Shown here one piece after another: positions 29,423 through 40,175 of a DNA stretch of 57,726 nt; the first letter of the stretch is position 1; the number at the start of each line of letters is the position of its first letter. The position numbers were made by a program, and so were the translations under genes. The notes under the pieces are model-generated. The model saw only the letters and a program-made list of their open reading frames with translations, had not been told where the DNA came from and did not search any database. The stretch is from positions 1 to 57,726 of the forward strand of contig NHEP01000178.1 of the NCBI GenBank assembly GCA_002171515.1, given 5' to 3'. The stretch comes from a bacterium TMED88. Lineage in GTDB: Bacteria; Myxococcota_A; UBA9160; UBA4427.

Positions 29423-29659
29423 CTAGTGCTCGATAATCTCAAGGATGTATCGTTTTTTCTCTTTGCCACTGGCGGCCGACATCAGCGTTCGGATCGCCGA
29501 AGCATGCGCTCCGCCCTTTCCAATCACCTTGCCGAGATCGTCCTTGGCGACACGCAGCTCCAGCACATGAGCGTGCTCGCCAATGACTTCCTTGATCTGA
29601 ACCTCGCCGGGCTGATCCACTAGCGCCTTCACAATATCTTCAATCAGAGACTTCATCAT
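29423..29659 (-). CDS. khpA: KH-domain RNA-binding protein KhpA
   Basis: A 78-residue single KH-domain protein of the KhpA/YlqC type. The RNA-binding loop is GKVIGKGGAHASAIRTLM at about residues 45-62, containing the G-x-x-G core. The start is one of two adjacent ATGs at 29659 or 29656; GGAGAGG upstream fits the first. KhpA usually pairs with KhpB to bind many RNAs and affects division in Gram-positives. It often sits next to rpsP, which is absent here. Confidence 0.9.
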   Translation of the reverse strand: MMKSLIEDIVKALVDQPGEVQIKEVIGEHAHVLELRVAKDDLGKVIGKGGAHASAIRTLMSAASGKEKKRYILEIIEH

Positions 29660-30308
29660 TCCAATCCTCTCCACAACGGCAACTTCAACTGCCCCGCGCA
29701 ACACCGCGCATCATGCTCTCACCCACACCGCTGAACGATTGAAATTCTTCGGTCAGCGACGCCGATACTAGGTGCTAATTCGGCCCTTGTACGGCTTATT
29801 CAGCCTCTATTCCGCGACTGAGGTTTGTTTCACAACCGGAATGCGGCAATCACCCTAGGTATCTCGCGCTAGCGAATGGGGCGAATCCCGGGCTTCCAAA
29901 GAGCGGCGGAATGATCATCGCCCCGGCCGAGGCGGACGGAGGACACATCTCTCTGCTCCAGAAAGACTCTTGATCAAGGCAGAGCGGCCTCCCCGTATTC
30001 GTGAGAGCGGTGACCAAAGTGCCCTCACGATCCATGTCCGGCGCATTGCTCAAAAAGATCGAGCCCGGGCCGGGAACTCAAGCTCAACAGTTCTTCACTG
30101 TGCCTTCACCCGCGCGACCGGCTCGGGAAACGAGAGGGCCCGCAGGCACTAGAGAATTCAGCGGATCTGGGGTAACGAATGTTCGCCTGACGGTGGAAAG
30201 CGTCCTACTTGAGCCCGATCGAGACGCGCCGACCGAAAGAGGCTTTTTGACCCCGATAAAAACGGCCGGCGAAACAGTCCACCGCCGAGTCTGCTGCCCG
30301 AGTTCACT
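29660..30308. other. 649-base intergenic region between khpA and mgtE
   Basis: Divergent region that should hold the promoters of khpA and mgtE. No gene is supported. A magnesium (M-box) riboswitch was considered because of mgtE, but its conserved GTTAGGTGAGGCTCC-like core is not found. GC-rich inverted segments occur near 30060-30140. Nothing definite can be assigned. Confidence 0.4.
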
Positions 30309-31661
30309 ATGGCGACCCCCGTCGTAACCAGCCGAATCCTGAGAAGACTCCTCGCGAGCGGAGTACAAGGCCGCGCCGAGCGATTGCTCGCCCGGGTTCA
30401 TCCGGCGGACCTGGGCCCTCTCCTCGCAGATCTGACACCCGACGAGATCCAAACCGTCATCGACCTTTTGTTCAACCAACACCGCGCGGCCACCCTACTC
30501 CGCGAACTGCCCCACGAGTTACTCCCCCAGATTTTCGACGCGATCACAGATCGGCGACTCGCTGAAATTCTCGCCCGACTCGAGATCGATGATCTATCGG
30601 TTCTGATCGGATACGTCCCGGAGGAGCGTCGGGAGAACGTTCACGCGCGGCTCCCTCGACACCGCCGCGACGAACTCCTCTACGCCAGCCTCTACCCGCC
30701 TGATAGTGCAGGCCGCGTCATGACAACTCGTTTCTTGGCCTTAGACGAAAAGATGACGGCCCAAGAAGCCATCGACTCAATCCGGGCCGGACGGGACTGG
30801 GGTGACCAAGGCCACTACCTCTATGTGACGAACAACGACAGACTTCTGCTGGGCGTCGTTCCCATTCGAAAACTGGTCTCGGCGCCCCCCACGACACCCG
30901 TCGCTGAGCTGACAGCAACCAATACGATCGCGGTACCCGCTGACGCAGATCAAGAAGAAGTGGCCCAGATGGTGGCCCGATACGACCTCTTCGCAATTCC
31001 CGTCACCGACGGCGATGGTCGACTCCTCGGAATCATCACCGTGGACGACGTGATCGATGTCATTACCGAGGAAGCCACTGAGGACATCTATCATCTAGCC
31101 GGGCTTTCGGAGGAAGATCGCGTCTTCACGTCCGCCGGAGTTTCGATTCGCAAAAGATTGCCTTGGATGCTGCTCAACCTGGGCACAGCCTTTACCGCTG
31201 CAGCCGTTGTCGGACTGTTTGAACGCACCCTCGCACAGCTGGTCAGCTTGGCGGTCTTCCTGCCGGTCGTCGCGGGCGTCGGTGGGAATGGCGGAATCCA
31301 GACCCTGACCGTGATCACACGGGCCATCGCTTTGGGGGAGATCGAGTTTTCGACGGGTCTGCGCGCCATCGGGAAAGAGATGGCGGTGGGGCTGGTGATG
31401 GGTCTCTCCGCTGGAATCATTGCGGGGGGCATGGCAGCCCTCTGGCAGGGAAACCCTTACATGGGCTTGGTGCTGCTGCTCGCCATGATGATTACCCTGA
31501 CCGTCGCCGGCCTCCTCGGCGCCGCCGTCCCCCTTCTCCTCAAGGCTCTCGATCAAGACCCTGCAGTCGGCGCTGGCGTTCTGGTGACCTTCTGCACTGA
31601 TGCCCTGGGCTTTTTCTCTTTTCTGGGCATTGCCACACTCTTACTAGACCGACTGGTCTGA
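30309..31661 (+). CDS. mgtE: Magnesium transporter MgtE
   Basis: A 450-residue Mg2+ channel. The cytosolic N-domain (about 1-130) is a helical superhelix with the ADLGPLLADL-type repeats. Two CBS domains follow (about 135-255; the second ends IITVDDVIDVITEEATED), and these sense intracellular Mg2+. Five transmembrane helices come next (about 285-450), including the family motif VAGVGGNGGIQTLTV, near the pore. The last helices contain DPAVGAGVLVTFCTDALGF, whose Asp lies in the ion path. No clear ribosome site precedes the ATG. Confidence 0.95.
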   Translation: MATPVVTSRILRRLLASGVQGRAERLLARVHPADLGPLLADLTPDEIQTVIDLLFNQHRAATLLRELPHELLPQIFDAITDRRLAEILARLEIDDLSVLIGYVPEERRENVHARLPRHRRDELLYASLYPPDSAGRVMTTRFLALDEKMTAQEAIDSIRAGRDWGDQGHYLYVTNNDRLLLGVVPIRKLVSAPPTTPVAELTATNTIAVPADADQEEVAQMVARYDLFAIPVTDGDGRLLGIITVDDVIDVITEEATEDIYHLAGLSEEDRVFTSAGVSIRKRLPWMLLNLGTAFTAAAVVGLFERTLAQLVSLAVFLPVVAGVGGNGGIQTLTVITRAIALGEIEFSTGLRAIGKEMAVGLVMGLSAGIIAGGMAALWQGNPYMGLVLLLAMMITLTVAGLLGAAVPLLLKALDQDPAVGAGVLVTFCTDALGFFSFLGIATLLLDRLV

Positions 31662-31683
31662 GCCCATTCACCTGAAGCCCAGA

Positions 31684-34542
31684 CTAAAGCGGCGTTCGAG
31701 TCCACCCGTCCGCCCCACGACTCAAGCGGTAGCTCGGCCAGTAGTCGAGGTCGAGCTCAAGCGTCGCCACGGAGAGCTGCCCATTCAATGCCTCCAACTT
31801 CAGGCGAACGGATGCTCCGCTTGGCTTACCCCGAACCGCGGCGGTAAACGCATCCAAGTCCGGTGTGGGCTTTCCATCCACAGCTAAAATTCGTGCCGCA
31901 ACGGGCAGTCCGTAACGATCAGCCGGGGAGCCGTACCAATAACGGGCAATATAAACGCCCTCTTGAGGCAGCTGTTCCTGACGCGAAAGAACGCGGGGCG
32001 GATCTTGCAACAGTGTGCCGGCCCACACCAAAGCCCGGGTGGTCCCCTCGCCTTTCAGAGGAGCCGTTGGAAGGGACAATTCCAACACGCGACCATCCCG
32101 CAGAATTTCGAGCGAGACGCGCTCCGCCGAGGAAGCCTCCTGAATCTCGTGAAAACGCGAAACCGGCCGACCATCCACTGAGAGCACTAAATCCCCCGGC
32201 TGCAGTTTTCCCTCTGCGGGCCCACCCGCTGTCACCCGGCGAACCGCCAACACTTGCCTGCGGTCAGGGTCGTGCTTCTCAAGACGGGCCGCTTGCACCG
32301 CTTCGAGGCCGCGCGAGCGGGCCTCCTCGAGCCCCACCGGGTAGAACTCCACATCGAGCGAACGCCACCCCACCGCGTCCCCCTTGCGGAGGGGATCAAC
32401 GATGGCGCTGATTTCACGGGAGGGAATACCGGCGAAGAAGGCTTCCAATGACTGGCCAAATCCTTCGGAAAAAGAGCCCCAGAATGCCCTCACGCGACCT
32501 TTCCCGTCTGCGAGCACCCCGCCGATGGTGACAGGAGCATCTTCGACGGATAGCAATTCGAGATTGCTTTCCTGAAAGCGAGGTGGATAAGTCCGGGGGA
32601 GAACCACCGCTTCACGTCTCTCCAACCGAGTCTCTCGCGAAACGATTCGATTTGCATTGGAAAGGCCCACAACGAACACGCCTTCTCCCAGCTCTAGCTC
32701 ATCCACGCGCAAGCGGGCCGAACGGAGCGGGGTTTCTCCGATCAAAGCAGGGTCGTAACGAATCACCGCCAGGTTGTGTTCCGGATGCAGATAAACCACT
32801 TCAGCGGGGATTCGCACCGACCCGGCGACGACAACTTCGAGATCACCCAGCGCCACCGGAACGGTTTCTCTGTCCACAACCACCAGGCCGCGATCCGCAT
32901 CGACAATCAGACCCGCACCTCTAAATTGGTCACCATGAACACCATCGATACGATACGGAATGTCGTACTCCACCAAAACCAGAGAAGGAGCCAGAGCGCG
33001 GGTCACTTTTTCTGGAGCCGAGCTGACTTGCGTCGTGACCGGGGCAGGAGGCTCCGACGCGGGCGCGGGCGGCGCGGAACGACAGGGCCAAGTCCCGGTC
33101 TGATCGTCGCGCTCGCAATGCTGCATCGAAAACCACCGCCGATCGACCCGAATCACCGCCACGCCGGGGGCCCTCGGCGCATCCAGCAACCAGTACCCAA
33201 TGGGCACCTTCTCCCCATCTGCAAAACCGGCGATCTCAGCCTCAAAAGCCTCCAGAGTTGGGGTCGGCACACCCTTCACATGGGTCACGATCGCCCCCGC
33301 TGACAGACCTGCTCGACTCAGGGTGTAACCCGGCGAAGCGACGTACACCCCTTGAATCGGCACACCGTGATTTCGGGCCTGTTGATAGGAGAGATCATGC
33401 AGCACACCTCCCCCGAACTCGAAGTAAGCCGAAGGGGTGACCGCATGCAGATCAGCCACTTTCAGCTCAACCGAAAGGGGCTGCCCGCCACGTTCGATGT
33501 CGAGCACCAGGTCGTCGCCGACATGGGCATCAAGTTGCCGCTCGATCGGGAGAAAGCCGTCGACGGCCTCTCCTGCAATTCGGAGCACGATATCCCCCGG
33601 TTCAAGCAGACCATCCGCCGGACCACCGGGCACAATCTCGCTGACTACAATCAAACCTGTGCCTTCAGGGCGACTCCGGCGAATCGCTTCTTCAGTCGAC
33701 ACACTCAAGCCGAGACGTCTCAACTCATCGTACGGTCGATAGGCGAAGACCGTCTCAAGGGTCCCTCTCACGGGAGAGCGACCTCCTTGCAGTTCGAGGA
33801 GCGCCCGCTGAACCCGATCGAGAGGCAGAAAAAAGCTCGACGCGGCGAGCCTGCGCCCTCCCGCATTCAGCGCCACAACTTGGCCCTGCCGGTCAATCAC
33901 CGGCGACCCCGATGACCCGCCGGACGTTCCTGAAGCAGCCTGGAGATAAAACGTATTAAAATCATTGAATCCACGACGGCCATAGACCGGGGCCGCCCGA
34001 TCTAGGCGAGCGATCGTCCCGCCCAGAATGGACATCTTCTCCCCCGCGTCATTTCCAATCACACGAACGTCTAGCCCTACCTCTGCCCGCTCAGGAGCCA
34101 ACGGGAGCTCGGCCACGGGCATAAACTGAACATCCGCGGGATCAAACTGATAGAAGCCAAAATCGTGAACGGGATCACGATAGAGCGCTCGAATATCGAC
34201 CTCTTCGTTGTCAAGAAAAACGGCTTTTGCAGCCACAGGCCCCGGCATAACCACATGCCGGTTAGTCAGAATCAACCCTCGCTCAGCATCCACTACAAAG
34301 CCCGTTGCGACCGCGTCGCCCGCCTGGCCTCCATCGAAGGCCCGGGGCGCACTGACCTTCAGAACGACAATGGCCGGAGCCACACGGTCAATCGTCTCCT
34401 GCCAAAGGTCAACTTCCTCGGCTCCCGCTGGCCATGCCAGCCAGCCCACCAAGAACATCGCCATCTGGACAGACGCCGCACGTCGAGACCACACACTCAG
34501 AGCGCTTCGGCCCCAAGCATGACGTCGACCAAACTCACACAC
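31684..34542 (-). CDS. Tandem HtrA/PDZ serine protease (Deg7/Nma111-like), second protease domain degenerate
   Basis: A 952-residue exported protein with a signal peptide at about 15-41 (MAMFLVGWLAWPAGA). First trypsin-like domain (about 45-255) has a full triad: His96 (LTNRHVV), Asp127 (VHDFGF), Ser211 (GGSSGSP). PDZ domains lie at about 270-365 and 375-470. A Pro-rich linker (about 488-508) leads to a second trypsin-like domain (about 510-715). Its equivalent residues are Glu558, Asn589 and Ile672, so it is inactive. Two more PDZ domains follow (about 725-815, 830-940). This protease-PDZ-PDZ-pseudoprotease-PDZ-PDZ layout matches plant Deg7 and yeast Nma111. The GTG start has GGGGAGG upstream, 13 bases after thrC. 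Confidence 0.85.
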   Translation of the reverse strand: MCEFGRRHAWGRSALSVWSRRAASVQMAMFLVGWLAWPAGAEEVDLWQETIDRVAPAIVVLKVSAPRAFDGGQAGDAVATGFVVDAERGLILTNRHVVMPGPVAAKAVFLDNEEVDIRALYRDPVHDFGFYQFDPADVQFMPVAELPLAPERAEVGLDVRVIGNDAGEKMSILGGTIARLDRAAPVYGRRGFNDFNTFYLQAASGTSGGSSGSPVIDRQGQVVALNAGGRRLAASSFFLPLDRVQRALLELQGGRSPVRGTLETVFAYRPYDELRRLGLSVSTEEAIRRSRPEGTGLIVVSEIVPGGPADGLLEPGDIVLRIAGEAVDGFLPIERQLDAHVGDDLVLDIERGGQPLSVELKVADLHAVTPSAYFEFGGGVLHDLSYQQARNHGVPIQGVYVASPGYTLSRAGLSAGAIVTHVKGVPTPTLEAFEAEIAGFADGEKVPIGYWLLDAPRAPGVAVIRVDRRWFSMQHCERDDQTGTWPCRSAPPAPASEPPAPVTTQVSSAPEKVTRALAPSLVLVEYDIPYRIDGVHGDQFRGAGLIVDADRGLVVVDRETVPVALGDLEVVVAGSVRIPAEVVYLHPEHNLAVIRYDPALIGETPLRSARLRVDELELGEGVFVVGLSNANRIVSRETRLERREAVVLPRTYPPRFQESNLELLSVEDAPVTIGGVLADGKGRVRAFWGSFSEGFGQSLEAFFAGIPSREISAIVDPLRKGDAVGWRSLDVEFYPVGLEEARSRGLEAVQAARLEKHDPDRRQVLAVRRVTAGGPAEGKLQPGDLVLSVDGRPVSRFHEIQEASSAERVSLEILRDGRVLELSLPTAPLKGEGTTRALVWAGTLLQDPPRVLSRQEQLPQEGVYIARYWYGSPADRYGLPVAARILAVDGKPTPDLDAFTAAVRGKPSGASVRLKLEALNGQLSVATLELDLDYWPSYRLSRGADGWTRTPL

Positions 34543-34555
34543 GCCTGCCTCCCCA

Positions 34556-35923
34556 TTAGCCAGAGAATCTCATCTCGATTTCTTGCAGCATCCGATCCCG
34601 AACACCCTGATAGCGAGCGGGCAATTCAATCGGGGGATTCGGCACTTCAGGCATGAGACCCGACAATTCCATACGGTGGTAGTCCAGCTTCACATCGGTG
34701 AACTTGAGCCCATGAGCAGTCGAAATGACCACCACCCGGTCACTCGACCGAATCATCCCCCGCTTGACTAACTTCTGCATCGCCACCAGCGCCACTCCGG
34801 TATGCGGACAATTAAACAAGCCGGTCCGATCCGCAGCCGCACAGGCTTCTACGATTTCGCTTTCCGACGCCTGCTCAACAACACCGTCGTAGCGACGCAG
34901 AGCGTCCACAGCCTTTTCGATGGATACGGGATTACCAATTTGAATCGCTGAGGCCACGGTCGGGCGCGCCGCGATCGGTTCGAAGACTTCGAACTCTTTC
35001 AGATACGAGAGATACAGCGGGTTCGCAGACTCGGCTTGCCCCACGCAAATGCGCGGCCGCTTCGAGACCAAACCCAGATCAACCAGCATATCGAGACCCT
35101 TCGCCAACGCGGAGACGTTGCCCAAATTGCCTCCTGGGATCACGATCCATTCTGGAACTTCCCAATCAAACTGCTCAACAATTTCAATCCCGACCGTCTT
35201 CTGTCCCTCGATCCGAAGGCTGTTCATCGAGTTGGCCAAATAGACACCGTCCCGCTCAGAAACCTCCTTAACAATCTCCATACAGCCATCAAAATCCGTA
35301 TCGAGCGCGAAGACGATCGCCCCGTTGGCCACCGGCTGGATCAATTGCGCGAGAGAAATCTTGCCTCGGGGCAAAAACACAACCGCCGGAATCTCCGCCG
35401 CAGCGGCATAGGCCGACAAGGCCGCCGATGTGTCGCCCGTCGACGCGCAGGCCACCGCCGGAATCTCAATCCCGTCTGAAATCATCTGTTTGACCTGAGA
35501 GACGAGCACCGTCATTCCCAGATCCTTAAAGCTTCCGGTATGCGAATTTCCACAGAGTTTGATCCAGAGATCCTCCAGCCCTACTTCGCGACCGTATCGC
35601 TCTGCCCAAAATAAATTACTGTGGCCCTCGTACATCGAAACGACGTTGCCGTCCTCGATTTCCGGCAGCACCCACTCTTTCTTGCCCCAGACACCCGACC
35701 CATACGGCCACTCGTGGCGTCCGGCTCGGCGCGCAAAAATCTCCTTCCACCCTTCACCCGACGTTTGCGAAAGAGCAGCCGCATCGTGAACCACCTGCAG
35801 CAAGGCACCATCACGGGCCTTATAGACCACTTCATTCAGCCCATATTTTTCCTGAGGGTCGTGAAGACTCTCAAACCACGCCCGATACGGAGGACGGGCT
35901 TGCTCTCGAGCCGCCTCGTTCAT
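34556..35923 (-). CDS. thrC: Threonine synthase
   Basis: A 455-residue PLP enzyme that converts O-phosphohomoserine to threonine. The PLP lysine is Lys133 in [11 protein letters not shown]. The phosphate-cradle glycine loop is PGGNLGN. The domain order fits the longer class of threonine synthases. ATG at 35923 was chosen because GGAGG stands seven bases upstream; a TTG one codon earlier is possible. The ATG shares one base with the hom stop (TGATG), which implies coupled translation. Confidence 0.95.
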   Translation of the reverse strand: MNEAAREQARPPYRAWFESLHDPQEKYGLNEVVYKARDGALLQVVHDAAALSQTSGEGWKEIFARRAGRHEWPYGSGVWGKKEWVLPEIEDGNVVSMYEGHSNLFWAERYGREVGLEDLWIKLCGNSHTGSFKDLGMTVLVSQVKQMISDGIEIPAVACASTGDTSAALSAYAAAAEIPAVVFLPRGKISLAQLIQPVANGAIVFALDTDFDGCMEIVKEVSERDGVYLANSMNSLRIEGQKTVGIEIVEQFDWEVPEWIVIPGGNLGNVSALAKGLDMLVDLGLVSKRPRICVGQAESANPLYLSYLKEFEVFEPIAARPTVASAIQIGNPVSIEKAVDALRRYDGVVEQASESEIVEACAAADRTGLFNCPHTGVALVAMQKLVKRGMIRSSDRVVVISTAHGLKFTDVKLDYHRMELSGLMPEVPNPPIELPARYQGVRDRMLQEIEMRFSG

Positions 35924-37257
35924 CAAAGTTCCTCCTCAATCCGAAGAGCCACGCTCGTTGCTGTGACGGCGCCCGACGCATCAATGTTCGCAAGCGCTCG
36001 CCTCAAGGCATGATCCTCCGCGGGGTGCGTCACAACAATGACCGGGACATCAGCCAATCCCGCGCCCGTAGACCGCTGGACGAGAGATTCGATGCCAACG
36101 CCCTCCTCCGCCAGTGCCGCTGCAATCCCGGCTAGGCAGCCCGGCCGGTCCACAGCAGAAAAACGAACATAGGACCGACCACGAACCTCTCCCAAAGAGA
36201 CCAAGCTCTTTTGTGCGAGCGCCTCGGGGCGGTATGAAAGCGGGGATACGGGCCCTGCCCCCCCCCTTTGCTTCTCTCGAGCGATCTCCATGAGATCGGC
36301 GACGACCGCGCTCGCGGTCGGCATCTCCCCTGCCCCGGCTCCGTAGTAGAGGGTCGGTCCCACTGCATCCCCACGAACCTCGACGGCATTCATCGCAGCA
36401 TCCACGTTGGCCAACATGCTGGAAATCGGCACCATCGTCGGATGGATCCGGGCTTCGATCCGCTCCTCACCACCCGCTCCCCGGTGGGCCCGGGCAATGC
36501 CGAGCAGCTTAATCCGGAAGCCCAGCTCCCCTGCGATCTCCATGTCGATGGGCGCAAGATTTCGAATTCCCTCGGTTGGAATATCTTCAAAAGTCAGCTC
36601 AGCCCCAAAGGCCATTCCCGTCAAGAGTGCGAGCTTATGAGCAGCATCGATCCCATCCACGTCAAAGGTGGGGTCGGCCTCGGCATACCCCAACTCTTGT
36701 GCACGCTTGAGAACGACCTCAAACGGTTCCCCACAGCGCTCCATTTCGGTCAAAACAAAGTTTGTCGTTCCGTTCAAAATCCCGACAACACTCTGAATAT
36801 GGTTCGCGGCAAGCCCTTCTCGCAGAGAGCGCAGGATCGGGATCCCACCGCCTACAGCCGCCTCAAAGAGGACGTCGACGCCCTGCGCGTCCGCAGCTTT
36901 AAAAATCTCTTTTCCATGCAATGCGAGAAGAGCCTTATTGGCGGTCACCACATGTTTGCCTGCTGAAATCGCCTCCAGGATGAATCGTTTGGCGATGTCG
37001 TATCCCCCGACCAACTCGATCACGATGTCGACGGCGGGGTCGTGAATCAGCCCAGATGCATTGGAATCGAACACAACCCCGTCGAGACTCACGCCGCGAT
37101 CGGTCTCCGTATCGAGATCAGCAACCCGTACGAGCTTCAGTGAGAAACCGAGCCTCTCCGAAATCACGTCCGCATTCTCGGCCAGGACCTTCACGACCCC
37201 TGTCCCGATTGTCCCAAAACCGATCAAACCGACCCCAACCACTGATCCCTCTCCCAT
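35923..37257 (-). CDS. hom: Homoserine dehydrogenase
   Basis: A 444-residue enzyme that reduces aspartate semialdehyde to homoserine. The NAD(P) site is [12 protein letters not shown] near the N-terminus. The catalytic segment follows ([16 protein letters not shown], then [24 protein letters not shown]), with the catalytic lysine in DAAHKLALL. The C-terminal 80 residues form an ACT domain ([21 protein letters not shown]), which usually gives threonine feedback inhibition. It lies between an aminotransferase and thrC as in many related genomes. Confidence 0.96.
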   Translation of the reverse strand: MGEGSVVGVGLIGFGTIGTGVVKVLAENADVISERLGFSLKLVRVADLDTETDRGVSLDGVVFDSNASGLIHDPAVDIVIELVGGYDIAKRFILEAISAGKHVVTANKALLALHGKEIFKAADAQGVDVLFEAAVGGGIPILRSLREGLAANHIQSVVGILNGTTNFVLTEMERCGEPFEVVLKRAQELGYAEADPTFDVDGIDAAHKLALLTGMAFGAELTFEDIPTEGIRNLAPIDMEIAGELGFRIKLLGIARAHRGAGGEERIEARIHPTMVPISSMLANVDAAMNAVEVRGDAVGPTLYYGAGAGEMPTASAVVADLMEIAREKQRGGAGPVSPLSYRPEALAQKSLVSLGEVRGRSYVRFSAVDRPGCLAGIAAALAEEGVGIESLVQRSTGAGLADVPVIVVTHPAEDHALRRALANIDASGAVTATSVALRIEEEL

Positions 37258-37295
37258 CCCGATCTCTCCCCTGGTCGACGACCGCTGACCTTCGA

Positions 37296-38510
37296 CTAAC
37301 TCCGCGCATCCTTCAGGAACCGGCGAATCCCCCGCACGGCTTGCCGTATTCGATGCTTATTTTCTACCAAGGCAAAGCGGACATACCCCTCGCCCGTTGC
37401 CCCAAAACCAATACCGGGAGACACCGCCACTTTCGCCTCGCGAAGCAAACGCTTAGAAAACTCCAGAGATCCCAGCTCCCGAAAAGGCTCAGGCAATTGC
37501 GCCCATACGAACATCGTGGCCTGCGGCGCTTCAATCAACCATTGCCCTTCGCCTGGCTGTTCTAACCCTTCGATTAAAACATCACGGCGTTCCTTATAGT
37601 CCGAGACGTTCTCCTGTACGCAGTCCTGCGGCCCCCGCAAAGCCGTAATCGCCCCGATCTGGATCGCCTGAGGCATTCCGTAGTCGAGATAGCTCTTGAT
37701 CCGCCTCAGCGCGTGGATCATCTCTGCGTTGCCACAGGCAAATCCCACTCGCCAGCCGGCCATCGAATGGCTCTTAGACAACGAGACAAATTCAATGGCC
37801 ACATCCTTAGCACCCGGCACTTCAAGAATGCTCGGTGGACGGTAGCCGTCATAGGCAATTTCGGCGTATGCGAAATCATGAAGAACCATCAGATCATTTT
37901 CTCGCGCAAACGAAACAATCTTTTCGAAAAAATCGAGATCAACGACCTGCGTGGTCGGATTGGCCGGAAATGAAAGGATGAGCATTTTCGGCTTGGGCCA
38001 AGTTCGCTGAACGGCCTGCCTTAGGTTGTCAAAAAACTCATCCCCTTGGCCCAGAGGAACCGTTCGCAGGTCACCGCCGGCGATGATCACCGAGTATTGA
38101 TGAATCGGATAGGCTGGATCCTGCACCAGGACCGTATCCCCCGGCCCCACAGTCATGAGAACGAAGTGAGACAGTCCCTCCTTGGCCCCGATGACCGCAA
38201 TCGCCTCCCGATCGGGATCCAGATCGACCTGATGCCGACGCTCGTACCACTCCGTGATGGCCGCCCGAAGGTTGGGTATCCCTTGCGAAGAGGAGTAGCG
38301 ATGATTTCGAGGGTCTCGGGCAGCCTCAACAATTTTCTCAACCACGTGCTCGGGTGTAGGGTGGTCGGGATTCCCCATCCCCAGATCAATGATGTCCTCA
38401 CCGGCTCGACGAGCGACTCGAGTCAGATCGGTGACCTCGGCAAGAATGTAGGGCGGGAGCCGGTTCAGCTTATTAAAGTCATGTCTGGGAGGACGATTGG
38501 CCTGGCTCAT
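37296..38510 (-). CDS. AlaC-type class I/II aminotransferase
   Basis: A 404-residue PLP aminotransferase. The PLP lysine is in [18 protein letters not shown], which is characteristic of the AlaC (glutamate-pyruvate transaminase) group; the DPAYPIHQY and FPANPTTQ segments also match. The N-terminal [15 protein letters not shown] is diagnostic of the same group. Likely reaction: pyruvate + glutamate to alanine + 2-oxoglutarate. A role in diaminopimelate synthesis is less likely. It precedes hom by 38 bases. ATG has AAGGAAAG upstream. Confidence 0.9.
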   Translation of the reverse strand: MSQANRPPRHDFNKLNRLPPYILAEVTDLTRVARRAGEDIIDLGMGNPDHPTPEHVVEKIVEAARDPRNHRYSSSQGIPNLRAAITEWYERRHQVDLDPDREAIAVIGAKEGLSHFVLMTVGPGDTVLVQDPAYPIHQYSVIIAGGDLRTVPLGQGDEFFDNLRQAVQRTWPKPKMLILSFPANPTTQVVDLDFFEKIVSFARENDLMVLHDFAYAEIAYDGYRPPSILEVPGAKDVAIEFVSLSKSHSMAGWRVGFACGNAEMIHALRRIKSYLDYGMPQAIQIGAITALRGPQDCVQENVSDYKERRDVLIEGLEQPGEGQWLIEAPQATMFVWAQLPEPFRELGSLEFSKRLLREAKVAVSPGIGFGATGEGYVRFALVENKHRIRQAVRGIRRFLKDARS

Positions 38511-38674
38511 GAGTCTTTCCTTGTTGAATCCAAGCGGGCTTCAATCGGCGCCCGAACCCATCCGGGTCAGGACGGGAACGCGGTCCCCCGGAGACGGACG
38601 CAACGTGTCATCCTCCGGCCCCCTGATGCCCGTCTGGGGCCGCCCGCTCAGAGCTCTGAGGGCGAACCCGAAGT

Positions 38675-40051
38675 CTACTCGACGTCTGCCTGACTAGCAG
38701 CCCGCCCCTCGCGGCGCCGAAAAAAAGCGTAAAAGGGAAGCCCCACCAGCAAGAGGGCCAAACTAATCCCACACTCAAGGGGACTCCCAATGAACATCGT
38801 CGTGGCCACCCCCGCATTCGCCAGAAGATAAAGCCCCGGGAGCCAGGGGTACCCCCAAGCACGGTACGGTCGGGGTCTTTGAGGTTGACTTCGCCTGAGC
38901 CAATAGAGCGCGACGACATCTGCCGAAGTCGCCAGCAGAATCGCGAAAACGGTGAAATCCAAGGCCCGCGGAAAACTCCGGAGGAGACCCAGCAAAACCA
39001 CAGCCGAGACGGCTTGAACGCCAATCGCGACAGCCGGCGTCCGATATCTCGAATGGGCCCGCTCAACACCCTTAAAGAAAAGATCATCCAAAGCCATCGC
39101 ATAGGCGATACGGGGCCCGACCAGAACGGTGGCATTGAGTGCCCCTAAGACGGATATCAAGACAAAAACGCCCACCCAGCGGCCTCCGACGGGGCCGAAC
39201 AGCGCGCGGCCCGCGGATTCACCCACATCGGCAGTGCCCGCCAGAGTCTCTAACGGCAGCGCGTAGAGGTACACGGTATTCACAGCCAGATAAATGAGCA
39301 CGCAGAGACCTAAACCGAGAAAAAGGGAGCGCGGCACATTGCGGGCAGGCGAGCGAATCTCGCTGGCTACGAAGACTGAAGCATTCCAGCCCAAGTAACT
39401 AAAAAGAATGGGGGACAGCGCCCGCCCCCAGTCGACCCACCCCCCCGCGCCGTGGCTCAGACCACGATCACCGTCGTTCACAACACGAGACCAGTCGCCG
39501 GCCTCCGAAGACAGGCCAAAAACCACAAACGCAACTAAAGCCATCAGCTTGATGATGGAGGTCAGGTTATTCCCTCGCGCGCCCCACTTCACCCCGAGCG
39601 CGTTCACGAAGGAAATCCCGAGAGTCGTCGACACCGCCAAAGCCATCACCGAAGCCTCGCTCCACCCCAAGAAAGCGACGGCACCCTCCGCGAAAGCGAG
39701 GGCCAGGGCCGCGATGGTCCCTGTATAAATCGCAAAAAAGGTGAGCCAGCCAACGAGGAACCCCACCACCGGATGAAAAGCTTCCCGGAGATAAACGTAG
39801 TCACCGCCAGCCCGGGGGAACAGCGCGCCCAGCTCGGCGTTCGCAAGCGCCCCCGCTAAAGAGAGCGCGCCCCCAACGCACCATGCGACCAGGATCCAAT
39901 GGGGATCCGGTAGGAGCGAAGCCACTTGGCCAGGGGCAAAGAAAATTCCGGCCCCCACCACAGAAGCCACCACCAACATGGTCGCATCGAAGAGGCCCAA
40001 ACTTCGATCCAATTGATCACGGGGATGTTCGCTGAGCGCGAGCCGTTCCAC
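38675..40051 (-). CDS. APC-family amino acid permease
   Basis: A 458-residue transporter with about 12 hydrophobic segments. The first helix has the APC glycine-rich core (VVASVVGAGIFFAPG) and the third contains an F-P-R-A-G-G-D-Y-V-Y-L-R-E-type motif. The GTG at 40051 is used because longer readings would start inside the hppA terminator; its ribosome site is weak, so the start is uncertain. Substrate cannot be told; many relatives move amino acids or polyamines. Between it and the aminotransferase (38511-38674) nothing is seen. Confidence 0.85.
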   Translation of the reverse strand: MERLALSEHPRDQLDRSLGLFDATMLVVASVVGAGIFFAPGQVASLLPDPHWILVAWCVGGALSLAGALANAELGALFPRAGGDYVYLREAFHPVVGFLVGWLTFFAIYTGTIAALALAFAEGAVAFLGWSEASVMALAVSTTLGISFVNALGVKWGARGNNLTSIIKLMALVAFVVFGLSSEAGDWSRVVNDGDRGLSHGAGGWVDWGRALSPILFSYLGWNASVFVASEIRSPARNVPRSLFLGLGLCVLIYLAVNTVYLYALPLETLAGTADVGESAGRALFGPVGGRWVGVFVLISVLGALNATVLVGPRIAYAMALDDLFFKGVERAHSRYRTPAVAIGVQAVSAVVLLGLLRSFPRALDFTVFAILLATSADVVALYWLRRSQPQRPRPYRAWGYPWLPGLYLLANAGVATTMFIGSPLECGISLALLLVGLPFYAFFRRREGRAASQADVE

Positions 40052-40101
40052 GGTCGAATCATAGCGGCGACCCCGCTTTTCGAAGCGCCTCAAAAACAAA
40101 A

Positions 40102-40138
40102 ATCGGGCCGGTTGCCTCACTGCAGCAACCGGCCCGAT
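40102..40138 (-). terminator. Strong intrinsic terminator after hppA
   Basis: A perfect 14-bp stem (ATCGGGCCGGTTGC with GCAACCGGCCCGAT) and a 9-base loop. On the reverse strand it is followed by TTTTTGTTTTTG. It lies 37 bases past the hppA stop and just before the permease gene, so it separates the two. Confidence 0.92.
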
Positions 40139-40175
40139 CTGTCCCTCAGCGTCGCGCCCAACCGGCGCAACCAGC

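Noticed and set aside
29660-30308. M-box or other magnesium riboswitch before mgtE
   Set aside because: Conserved M-box core sequences could not be found.
40052-40120. Upstream start (ATG at 40120) for the amino acid permease
   Set aside because: It falls inside the loop of the hppA terminator and would encode part of the stem and T-run; GTG at 40051 is more reasonable.
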